DNA of 64,000 bases from Arthrinium phaeospermum. Taxonomy: Eukaryota > Ascomycota > Sordariomycetes > Amphisphaeriales > Apiosporaceae. The stretch spans positions 1 to 64,000 of the forward strand of contig QYRS01000003.1 of assembly GCA_006503535.1 (NCBI GenBank). The letters run 5' to 3'. Of this stretch, positions 52,612 through 62,255 are shown piece by piece. How positions within the stretch are numbered: the first letter of the stretch is position 1; each line of letters starts with the position of its first letter. The notes under the pieces were generated by a model. That model was not told the DNA's origin and searched no databases. It saw nothing but the letters and a program-made list of their open reading frames with translations. The position numbers were made by a program, and so were the translations under genes.

Positions 52612-55600
52612 AGATTTATTTATTATTAAATTATAATATAATTATATTATTATAATAAAATAAATTAATAAAATTTATTATAATTATATTATAAAAACAT
52701 TTAAAGTTTAATTATTAATTTTTTATAAATTATAATAAATATAATAATATATAAATTAATATTTATTAAATTTTAATTTATATAATTATTTTTAATAATT
52801 AAAAAATTAATTAAAATATTTTAAAATTTAAATTTTATATATAAATTATTTTTTAATTAAAAAATTTATTATTAATAATTTTAAAAACTATTATAATTAT
52901 TATTATAATATTTATTAATATTAATAAAAATTATTTTATAATTTATTTAATAATATTTTAAAATTAATTATTAAATTGATATTATTAAAATTATTATTTA
53001 TTTTAAAAATTATTTAAAAATAAATTATTAATATTAATTTAAAATTAATTATAAAAAAATAAATATAAATAATTTTAATTATTATAAAAGTTTTTATTAA
53101 TAAAATTTAATTATATTTATAAATATTATTATTATAATTATTTAAATTATTTAAATTATTAAAATAATATTTATTATAAAAATTAATAAATAAAAAAAAT
53201 AATTTTTTAATAAAATATTATATTATTATTTTTTATATAAAAAATTATATTTTTATAATATTAAAATTTAAAATATATTATAATAATTATTATAAAATTA
53301 TAATTATATTTATATTTTAAACGAACTTTTTAAAACGTTTTATTAAAAAAATAATAAAAAATCGTCGTTTTAAAAACTTTTAAAAAAATTATTTAAAAAG
53401 TTTTTTAAAAAACTTTTTAATAATATTCTTTCTATTTTAATTATAATAATAATATAAATTAATAATAATTTCGTATTAAAATAAATAAATATTTTAAATA
53501 ATAAAATTAAACAAATTAAGTTTTTAATAATAATAAATAATAAATATTAAATTATTTTTTTATTATAATTTTTAATTATAATTATTTATTATTTTTTATA
53601 ATATAAAATTTAAAATAAATTTAAAATTTATAATAATATTATATTTAATTATTAAAAAAATTATTATATTTATTCGTATTATATAAATTTAAAATTTATA
53701 TAAAATTATTCGTATTAAATAATAAAATTTTTAAAATTAACGTATATAAATATTAATTTTATATAAACTTTTAAAAAAAAATTTCGGAAATAAATATAAA
53801 TTTTTATAATAAACGTTTTTTAAAATTTATAATTAATTTTTTTTATTATATATATATATATATATATTATTTATTATTTAATTTTAATTTTTTTTATATT
53901 ATTAATAATATATATAATTATTTAAATTTCAATATTTATTTATATATATTATAATAATATTAATATAATAATATATTATATACGTTTATAAAAAACGTTT
54001 TTAATAATTTAAAAAAGGTTATTTTATTAATTATACATTATAACGTTTTAAAGCTAAAATATTTTATTAAATTTATTAATTCGTTAAAATTAAAATATTT
54101 TAATATCATTAAAATTATTAATAATATAATATTTTAAAAACCGAAATAAAAAATAATTTTATATTTATATTTTTTTTATTATTTAATAAAAAATAAAAGC
54201 GAAAAAAAAATTAAAAGAAATAACGATCGGTTTTTTCATAATTTTAATAATAAATATAATATTTTTATAAAATTAAAAAAAGGTCGTATAAATATAAAAA
54301 AAGGCCGTATTAATTTTTAATTATTATTTAAAAATTCATTATAATAAAATAATAAAATAAATAAAATTAAAACGGTAATAAATAAAAAATAAAATTAATA
54401 AATAATTTTTTAATAAATATATTATTATTAATTTATTATTAATTATTATATAATTAATTAATTTATATATTTATTTAATTTAATTTATTATATAAAAACA
54501 ATAAATTTTATATAAATTTTCTTTTTAATATAAATAATAAATTTATATCCTTTATAAAATAAAATTATAATTATTATATTATTATATATAAATAATTTAA
54601 AAATTATTTTATATATAATATAATTATTTTTTTAATTAAATAATTATTAAATAGCCTTTTAAATAACCTTTTTAAATAATTACTTTATAATTTATTTAAT
54701 AATTCATTTAATAAAATTATTTAATAATATATTTTATAATATATTTTATAATATATTTTATAATTTATTTTATTATATTTTATTAATTTAATTATTAATT
54801 TAATTTATTATTAAATAATTATTTTATAATTTATTTAATAATATAAAAATCGTATTATTTAATTAATTAATACGTTTTTTAATATTAAAAACATTCTTTA
54901 TAAAAAATATTTATTAATAATAATAAATATTTTAAAAATGGTTTATTAATAAATAATAAATATTATTTAAAGTAATAATTATTAATAATAAATATTTTTT
55001 AAAAAAGCGTTAATAAATAAAAATAAATTATTATAAAAACATTATAAATATATATATTATAAAGATTAATATTTAATTATTATTAATAAATATTAATAAA
55101 TTTGTATATATTAATATTTTAAAAAAGCTTATTATAATATTTAATATTAGTTTTTATATTAATTATTATTTAATAATATAAAATAATAAATATATATATA
55201 TTAATTAATTCTAATTATAATATTAAATTTTAATAATTTTAACCTTATATTTAATATAATTTAAATATTTAAATAATAATTGTTTTTATTATTAATTTTT
55301 TTATTTTATTTTTTTATTTTAAAAACGATTTATAATATAAAATATACTATTATTATTATATTATTTTTTAAATAATTTTATTAACTCTTTTTTTTATATT
55401 TAAAAAAGTATAAAATTTATATTTAAAATATTTTATATTTTAAATAAATTTTAAATAATAACTATAAATTTATTAAAGGATAAAAAATATAAAAGTATAT
55501 AAATAACTTATATAGAAATTTTAAAGTAATAAATTAAAGTAATTTAAACTTAATAAATATCTATTATAATAAACGTAGATTAAAAGCCTTTAAAATACTA

Positions 55601-55713
55601 TATAAATTAAACTTATAAAACTTAAATTTAATATATTATAATAATTAATATATATTATAATTTATATAAAGCTTTACTTTTAATTTTAAATTAACTTTTA
55701 TTATTATTATTAA
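52612..55713 (+). mobile_element. Element Y copy 2, truncated, inverted to copy 1
   Basis: Its reverse complement aligns with 29240-31650 of copy 1 throughout, with far more A and T. Landmarks include the ATTAAAATTTAATAAATATTAATTTATATA and GGCTTTTAATCTACG blocks; copy 1 has GGCTTTTAATTTACG at 29332. The plus-strand 3' end is a TTA repeat near 55690-55705. Only the 3' part of the element is present, as in 5'-truncated LINE copies. X copy 7 interrupts it. It abuts host sequence at about 55,760. Confidence 0.6.
53447..54562 (-). repeat. Element X copy 7, tail-truncated
   Basis: Minus-orientation subtype II copy inside Y copy 2. It lacks the last 65 or so bases, including the A-rich tail, and is heavily mutated: the AAACCCGGGG block of other copies is AAATTTAAAA here. 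Ends near CCTTTATAAAATAAAA. ATTATAAT on both sides may be a short target duplication. Confidence 0.65.
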
Positions 55714-55968
55714 TATAATTATTAACCCTTTAAATGTTTTTAAAAAGTATAAATAATTAACGATAAGGTTATAATAGCCACCAGCGGTTTTTTCTAATGC
55801 TATAAGTAGACAGATGCCACTGCTGCTAAATACCTTGGATAAGGTACCCGACTTCGTCGCTGTGTACTCCTGGAAGAGCATCCCTGCCATGGCCGTATTT
55901 GTAGGCACTGGATGGACCCTTCTGTTGACCTAGCGAGGTGTCAGCTGCCTTAGTCCGGCCGGCATCAC
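55714..55968. other. Boundary between AT-rich block and normal DNA
   Basis: Composition switches within a few tens of bases at about 55,760. The sequence up to 55,968 is normal-GC and may hold the degraded 3' end of the membrane-protein pseudogene next door. A minus-strand frame that is open here (up to 55908) runs straight into AT-rich DNA and is not a credible gene. Confidence 0.6.
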
Positions 55969-57203
55969 CTACTTCAGGGGAGCAACTGTACGCTTCAGGG
56001 TGTCCAATGCGGCAAGTGCTGGCTGAGCCAGTAACAGCAGGGCGAGGATCTGACCGAATCCCATGTCCTGTTCTGCTTCGTCCAATTCGCTTCTAGATAG
56101 CTTCGAATTGTTCGTGTCATTATCATGCATGACCAGATGAAGTGTACCCCACACTAAAGTGTAGGCAAGCAGGGTGATCATAAACATGAATAATTCCAGC
56201 AGCTCCATGTGCGCGACAAATACGATATACAAGGTAGTTATCGCTCTGCATTTGGCTTTGGACCATACCGTAAATGGCCTTGTCTGCAGTGACCGTCGAG
56301 CGGCCGTCTCCATGGCACAACACTGCAGCGATGCCCTGCCCCAGAAGCGAAGCTACTCTCGGCTCCTGTCGGAAAACTGGCTGAGTTTCCAGATAAATGT
56401 GCTAACAAGAGTAATTTACGAGACAGATGTGTTGATGAAGTAGCTCGCGTCCGAAATTGCGTATTCTCTGGCTTTCCATAGACATCGAACGGGCATGGCT
56501 GGATTCTCAGGAAACATAGCTGTAGGCCATAACGCAGCAACCAAGAGGATAAAGACGAGCAGGATAGCGCAGAGTCGCACGATCAATGAGACCCGAGTTC
56601 TCTTGAGACGTCCTCGAAGCACGGATAGCGATATTAGGTGGACCGTCGAGCTGAGCCACGCCAGGTAAACAACATTGTTCCAGTGGTAGGCGCGAATATG
56701 AGAAGGACTTCCTCAAAGGCGCGCCGCCAGCGCTCATCGGACTCTGGGCGGCGCGCGAGGAAGAAAGAGTTGTCGGCCGGCCCGGCGCACAAGGTCATTT
56801 GGCAATACAGCAAACCAGTACGCGCCCATCAGCATGGCTAGAACGAGATATGCGGATACAAGAAATGCCGCGACAACCTTGCGGAGGGGTGTTAGTGGTC
56901 AGTCAAGTATAGCTGCTCTGTCAACTCCACACGTACCCCCAGCCCTGATATGTCCGGGTTGGGCTCGATTCTGGAGTAGCATTCAGCATGTCGGGAGCAG
57001 TTTGCTGACATCGGCTCGGAGATGTGGACTTGGATATATGAATCCTTGTAATTCCCATTGGCCACCTTGGGGTGCATTATCCCCGTCGCAACGACGGTTT
57101 CCCTCGCGGTGGGATCGATCGTACATATCGTACATACTGTGTGAGTGTACATAGAAGTCCGAATAAGCGTGGGATTATGCAGAGACGTATAAGACTTGGA
57201 CAT
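55969..57203 (-). pseudogene. Fungal multi-pass membrane protein, decayed
   Basis: Segments of a family of uncharacterised ascomycete integral membrane proteins occur in the right order on the minus strand. First is NPDISGLG, ended by an intron (GTACGT donor near 56934, AG at about 56876). Next is VVAAFLVSAYLVLAMLMGAY, then DERWRRAFEEVLLIF, YHWNNVVYLAWLSSTVHL, a helix ending LVAALWPTA, an intron near 56385-56430, and a C-terminal part with HMELLELFMF and DMGFGQILALLL. Between EEVLLIF and YHW (about 56690) the frame shifts, and roughly 25-30 residues usual in the family are missing. A TAG interrupts the frame near 56351. A further shift lies near 56760. Base composition is normal. The family name and the expected residues are from memory of the pattern, so the identity is moderately sure and the disruption is clear. 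Confidence 0.65.
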
Positions 57204-57963
57204 CTTGGAATATATAGAGATCCTATGCTGCCATATGGCTAGGAAATACGGCTGATCTAGATTGTACAGACGTGGAATACCAGCAATAGAAAATGGTCGC
57301 CAACCTCACAAAAGAATAACCGGATTAATGGACGACCAATCTGTCCTGAGCCTGGCTGAATATCAGAACCCTTGCATCTGAACAACTGGATCTATATATA
57401 GATGAAGCCATCTTCTGCATCGTCGAGTTTTGGGGGCCGAGGGCTGTCTGTGACAGCACCCCTGCAATTGGGGGGAGTTTGCTCTTGAGGCCTTTGCGTG
57501 TCGAGCTATCGGCCACAGTCGGGGCCATCATTAATGTATGTAGATAATATACCATATTCGAAATATTTCAATGATCCGATTGCAATCGACCGGAGTTCCA
57601 ATTCGTCAACAGATCCACTCGGCGCCGGAAGGTACACGGTATCGATGGATCGTAGAGGAAAGCGCCAACCCGCCCAGTCTCCCTCTAAATCTACACATGA
57701 CATCATAATGACATCGCACCAAGCCAGCCTGTCTTACACCCCTACCAGGACAAACATACTGCACTCCCCTCAGCACACCCGTTGCCCTTTATAAGCAGTC
57801 TTTGTTTCATCCCATCCTATTGCCCAGTACCCAGCAATAATCCTCCTGTCATATACAGAGAAAAATACACCCAGACGAAAACTCCAGTACATCCATCCAC
57901 CTACCTAAGGAACCCCTCCATCACCAAAAACCCAGACCCAAACCCACCACATACATCCACATC
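57204..57963. promoter_or_regulatory. Intergenic region with promoter of the CsbD-like gene
   Basis: No gene is supported here. Upstream of the CsbD-like start are a TATA-like TTTATAAG (57788-57795) and three CCCCT stress-response-element cores (57459-57463, 57739-57743, 57766-57770). The leader is C-rich with CCACATACATCCACATC just before the ATG. CCCCT sites are bound by Msn2/Msn4-type factors in yeasts. Relevance here is inferred from the stress-linked gene they precede. Confidence 0.5.
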
Positions 57964-58482
57964 ATGCCTTCCCTCCACTCCAACCGCGAAGTCCAGCCCG
58001 ACGGCACCATCACCAACACCACAACCGACGGCGCAACTGTCCGGACCGACGACCCCTCGGCGCGCCCGGACGCGGGCCTGGGCCAGAAGCTGGCGGGCGA
58101 CGCCAAGGGCGGCGTCGCGAAGGCCACGGGCTCGCTGCAGGCGGCGGCGGGCGCCGCGACCCACAACGAGAAGCTCAAGCAGCAGGGGCTCGACAAGATG
58201 CAGGCCGAGGACCAGCGCCTCGCGACCAAGCACGGCATGATGCCGCTCGGCAGCGGCCTGCGCGAGAAGGCCTCGGGCCAGCCCACGGCTGAGCAGATCC
58301 CCGCCACCACCGCCGATTCCCAGACGCATGCCAACACTGCTGCGGATGCCACGCATACCGCCGCTGGCAACACTGCTGGCCACACCACCGCTACTGCCCA
58401 CAACACCGCGAATGCGCCGACGCATGGTGGAGTGCATGAAGGAGGGCACGCCGCTGGCAACCCGGTGAAGGAGCAAGTTTAG
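57964..58482 (+). CDS. CsbD-like stress protein (cruciform-DNA-recognition type)
   Basis: Intact, intronless, 172 residues. The ATG in CACATCATGCC follows a C/A-rich leader. Residues about 36-85 form a CsbD-like domain: GLGQKLAGDAKGGVAKATGS, a short alanine stretch, then HNEKLKQQGLDKMQAEDQRL. It is predicted to be helical, charged and soluble. Fungal relatives are often annotated as mismatched-base-pair and cruciform-DNA-recognition proteins after the Ustilago protein Hmp1; bacterial CsbD is a general-stress protein. The C-terminal 70 residues are low-complexity, rich in Thr, Ala and His, and probably disordered. Codons are strongly GC-biased at the third position in the first half, which suggests high expression. 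The gene converges with the rhomboid gene 335 bp downstream. Molecular activity is not established from the sequence. Confidence 0.85.
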   Translation: MPSLHSNREVQPDGTITNTTTDGATVRTDDPSARPDAGLGQKLAGDAKGGVAKATGSLQAAAGAATHNEKLKQQGLDKMQAEDQRLATKHGMMPLGSGLREKASGQPTAEQIPATTADSQTHANTAADATHTAAGNTAGHTTATAHNTANAPTHGGVHEGGHAAGNPVKEQV

Positions 58483-58816
58483 ACGACCACGGATAGATGG
58501 AAGGCGTGCGGGATGCGTAGCGAGCGATGCTTCCTGACACGATGATTGGTTCTTTACACGCGGAGAGGATTAAGTTAAGCCGGCATTTCACTTTTGCGAG
58601 TCATAATGATACCTTAGGACGAGATAGTACTAGCAGGAACTCCAAACCTGTGGTGGACCAGGGCGGAGGAACAGGTTAAAAATAGACGTTAGATCGTCTC
58701 CAGACTTTATTAAACACTATCACCCTACGCCTAATAATGCTGTATTCCGTGATGTTCATCATGCACAGTATTCAAACGTGCAGCGCGCCCAACTCCGTAC
58801 CCCTGGCCCCCTAACT
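58483..58816. other. Convergent intergenic region
   Basis: A 334-bp gap between the stop codons of two converging genes. It must hold both 3' UTRs and polyadenylation sites; TTTATTAAACA near 58706 and ATAATG near 58734 are AT-rich candidates. Nothing else is visible. Confidence 0.6.
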
Positions 58817-60495
58817 TTAAAGTACGAGCCTCGCCACCTGGTCAAGCCCCTCGATGGCCCGGCGGGAGGTTTGCGTGTTGTTCTGGATCGTCGGGTTGCC
58901 GATTTCACACCAATCCTTGATAGGCTGTAACAATTGTCAGTAATGTGCTCGCTGCGTGAAAAGAGGTTGCGGCATGTACTCACCAGGCAACTCAGATACT
59001 TGCACCAGGTACATGTGTTGTGGCTTGTGTAGAAGTTGTTCAGGAGAACCACGAACACAACGATAATGGTGATGAGGAATGCAGCGCGGACGAGCCACCA
59101 AACCCACCACAGACCCTTTCTACCCTTGAAGAACCCAACAGGGTTTCTCATAAAAGGCGGGAAGGCCACGCTGGTAATCCCACCATTGACAGTCGAATAC
59201 GATGGTCCGGTGAAGTGGTCCTCGCCAATCTTCTCTCGCAAAGCGTTCGGCGAGTGCAATACGCAGATACCAAGGCAGAGACCCATCAAGAAACCTCCAA
59301 TATGAGAGAAGTTGTCGAGACCGGGCAGGAGACCCAGAACAAAGGAAATGACAATCTCAATGACGATCCACATGAGCTCCTTGACGGGGTTCTGGCGATC
59401 CTTCCACGAATAAAGCAGATCCAGCAGGGTGAGTGCGATGATGCCGAACAGAGCACCCGAAGCACCCGTAGACGAGATACCGGTAGCTGCGAAGTTCCCA
59501 CCCATAATGAACCCGAAGATTCCCGAGCTCATGTAGACCAAGAAGAACCGAATGGAACCAATAGCATTCTCAATCTCCTTGCCCAGGGTGAGCTGAAGAA
59601 GTAGGTTGAAGCCGATATGAATGATGCCGGCATGCATGAAAATAGGTACGATGAAGCGCCACCATTGGTGAGGAGCAGGGCTGTCGTCGATGCTGCCGCC
59701 GGGTCTTGGGTTGGGAACGCCGCCGAAGCCGCACAACTCGGAGAGAGTGCACTTGTTATTGGGGTCGTTGGTGTCGGCTGATGTGGAGTTGGGACACGGC
59801 CAGTCGATTCGGACGGGCGAGTCCTGAATGCTGGGAACGTTGTGCATGCAAATGACATAGCGGGAGCCCATGTTGATGAGAACCTGTTGGGAGGGCCCGA
59901 TCATAGGGTTGAACTGGGGTTTCGTTTGGATCGGTGTTCCCGTCAGCTGGGCAGCCTTAACCAGCTCGCCGATGAAGACGGCTATTTGGATAATGGAGAG
60001 CAAATAGACGATGAATGGAATCCTCCTCTTGTTCGCGCCCAGCATACCAATTTCGCCAAACCCTAATCGACCTCGGCCTTTCGCTCTCGACCTCGGAGGT
60101 CCTTCGGCGTCGTAGACATGGTCATTTGAGTCCATAGGCGCGAGGCCGCCATTCGAGCCAAACTTATTGTTGCCATTTGCCTGGTTCCTTAATGGAATGT
60201 CGTCGCCCACTGGCGACACATCGCCCGGTACAGCGCTGTGGTAGCTCGTGTCCTGTGCGAAACTCGATTGACTGTGGCCGCCCATCTGATTGTTGGAAGG
60301 ATAGACGTGGTCGTCGAAGACGGTATCAAAAGGGGATGCGCCTGTCTGTTTTCCGGGCGCTGGTGATGGGCGTTCGGATTGAGAGTACGAGGGGTGCGCA
60401 ACAGGAGCGGGTACCTGATGTGTCGAGGTTGGGTCGTAGGCGCCGTAGTATGGTCGTGAAGATGCTGCGTCGTTATAATAGTCGTTGGCAGCCAT
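58817..60495 (-). CDS. Rhomboid-family intramembrane serine protease
   Basis: Two exons (60495-58984 and 58924-58817) with a 59-bp intron (GTGAGT...TTACAG) give 539 residues. The ATG at 60495 (MAANDYY) has a good context, AAAATGG; the frame is open further upstream but without another ATG. Residues 1-155 are a polar, Pro/Ser/Asn-rich cytosolic tail. About seven helices follow, with the first at about 158-177 and a luminal loop rich in Cys and Asn after it. Rhomboid signature: HAGIIHIGFN (His288, His293, Asn297), GASG with nucleophile Ser346, and NFSHIGG with His398. Both members of the Ser/His dyad are present, so it should cleave membrane proteins within the bilayer, probably in the Golgi/endosome or plasma membrane. 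The C-terminus after residue 490 is Cys-containing (HNTCTWCKYLSCL). Substrate unknown. It appears intact. Confidence 0.92.
58925..58983 (-). other. Intron of the rhomboid gene
   Basis: 59 bp, donor GTGAGT, acceptor TTACAG, with a TGACAAT-like branch region. Splicing replaces a readthrough tail with a 35-residue end, PIKDWCEIGNPTIQNN...VARLVL, which reads as normal protein. Confidence 0.88.
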
Positions 60496-62255
60496 TTTGC
60501 ACGCGGTAATATTTCGCGTTGAAGAATGATGCAAGGAGCCAGCAGCGAGGTGAGATGAGGTGGTTTGTTTGCCCCAGTGCTGCGGCTAATCTGGCAATGT
60601 CGTATTATTGCCTATGCCTGCGTCTTTCGGGTTCCCTTGGCTATTGTACTGGCAAGGGTTTTTCGTCCAGTTCGGTCGAGGCAATCTCCGTACCAGTCCA
60701 GCTAGTCGGATGGCGGCTACACTTCTGGCAATACGCCTTCGTGTTTCGCAATGACCAGGGCCCGAATGAAGGCTGCAAGCAAGGTATCTACAGTGACGAA
60801 CCAAAAGTAATGTCGGTGTTTTGCTGCTGAGAAGGTGCAGGTCAAGACGTAATGTAACGGACGGAGTAATGCCCGGTGGGATGGGTTGAAGTAGAACAGC
60901 AGGTCGCTAATTAACGAGCGTGTAGGTCAACAAACGAGTTTGAAATGGCTCGTTCCGTTTGGGTGCGAAAGAGTCCAAACTTAGGAACACATGTATTGCA
61001 AATCAAGACCAAGAATGAACACTTTATCGGGAAGCCAGCTGAAAGAGAGTGACGTGACAAGGAATGGTTTTCTCTCGTCCACCATCCACCGTACGCTGGG
61101 CAAATACTGGCACTGCGGGCTGATCAAGGATGCGTCAGGGGAGTAGCGGGCAGACTGGAGGCTCGCAGGCTGGGCCTACGCATTCATTTGCCGTGCACGG
61201 ATACGCGGGAGGGCTTAGCGGTGGCTCGGTTCTTGGACATTCATGACAATCCCCAATTTCTCTGGGGCTGCTCAATGTGCATTCGTAACGCGCCCGTACA
61301 GTGGTGACAAAGCCATTCAATAATAAAACCTTGGAAGCGGAAGGCTTGGAGAGAGAAGTTTACATACAGAGCCAGCAGCCAGCCCTCTCCTGCTAAATTT
61401 AGACAGTCTCTCTCTGTGCATTCTGGCAGACGGTGTCAAATGCCGTGTCACTCACTCAGTCCTGGTCACCCCCTCCGGACTTGACATTCTCCCAACCTAC
61501 CAACCACCCGTAGGTCAATACGTAGCAGCATGTGGCTTGTCACATGAGCAACTTGGGGTCGGCATCGGCCTTGATTGGTGAGACAACCCTCTGGTGGACC
61601 ATGATGCTCTCTCTATTTACCTCGTACAGTAGGCACGCATGCAAGCCCCCATCCTAAGAGCTAGAGGCCTCCGTAACCGCCAATGACAGAGCCGCTGGCA
61701 GCGTGTTTTGGCACGACAAGTCAACCGGCGTCGTCAGCCCCCGAGCCACATTGTCGCCCAGCTAAAGTAAGCAGCAAGCAACAAGGCCAGCTGAAATGTC
61801 TTTTGGTTGAGGAGCTCGACGGTTTCGATTGAAACCGCTCGTGATTACGCAGTTGTGATCTTCAAACATACATACATCATAGCCCCCGCCAACATGGCCC
61901 GCCCCCATCCTCAGGTAGCATTCTGATCAATAAAAAAAGTCCATGCAGCTGATGTGAGCAGAGGATCTTTCCTTCCATGCAAAGGTCGATTAAGGTTATT
62001 GTCCACTGGATCCTCCCCCGAGCCCGATGCGGTCCCCTAAAAAGGTGGGGACAAGTTCGTGTTTGGTGTCAGTCTGGTCCAGTCCGAGCTGAGCCTACGT
62101 ATGTACTACGCCTTACGCCCTACGCCCTACTCCTGCTTGAGCGCAACGCACTGGCAGTTTGCGGACAGCAGCCTTTCCTTTTCTCCGCTTGGCCTTTTTG
62201 ATATAACTGCACAATTGTCGCGCAGACACGCGCGCCCTCACGGCTGCTGACGTGC
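60496..62255. other. Intergenic region, no gene seen
   Basis: A 1.76-kb region of normal composition between the rhomboid start and the transporter stop, both on the minus strand. It must contain the rhomboid promoter (near 60496-61000) and the transporter 3' UTR. It has pyrimidine- and purine-rich patches (GAGAGAGAAG near 61350, CTCTCTCTGTG near 61409) and a small CCCTACG-type tandem repeat at 62107-62131. Short open frames on both strands lack family features or codon bias, so I list none. Confidence 0.6.

Larger units (their letters stand above)
1..55760. other. RIP-degraded AT-rich heterochromatic block
   Basis: Nearly the whole stretch consists of A and T, with very frequent TAA, TTA and TATA. 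Surviving C and G occur mostly as CpG (ACGA, TCGA, CGGCG). That pattern is expected when repeats suffer C-to-T mutation on both strands at CpA/TpG, as in fungal repeat-induced point mutation. Open reading frames over 60 codons are almost absent except in a few younger or sheltered islands: the hAT element, the copia element, the MITE and short pockets near 31.1 and 50.5 kb. All recognisable content is transposon-derived and deeply nested. No host gene is visible. The diagnosis rests on composition and repeat structure. Dinucleotide indices were not computed. Confidence 0.93.

Noticed and set aside
1..55760. Mitochondrial or plastid DNA, suggested by the extreme AT content
   Set aside because: No mitochondrial gene, rRNA or tRNA is present. 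LTR, hAT and MITE elements with target duplications are nuclear, and the block joins ordinary nuclear genes with spliceosomal introns.
57325..57794. Overlapping short frames on both strands between the pseudogene and the CsbD-like gene
   Set aside because: No domain, no consistent codon bias, and they overlap the promoter elements of the CsbD-like gene.
57782..58476. Long frames on both strands overlapping the CsbD-like gene
   Set aside because: They are shadows caused by GC-rich third positions. Only the 57964-58482 frame gives a recognisable domain.
59020..59604. A 194-codon plus-strand frame antisense to the rhomboid gene
   Set aside because: It is the complementary shadow of a membrane-protein coding sequence, with no hydrophobic or domain pattern of its own.
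60496..60534. An upstream extension of the rhomboid frame
   Set aside because: The extra 13 codons begin with TTG, not ATG. The first ATG, at 60495, has a good context and gives a normal N-terminus.
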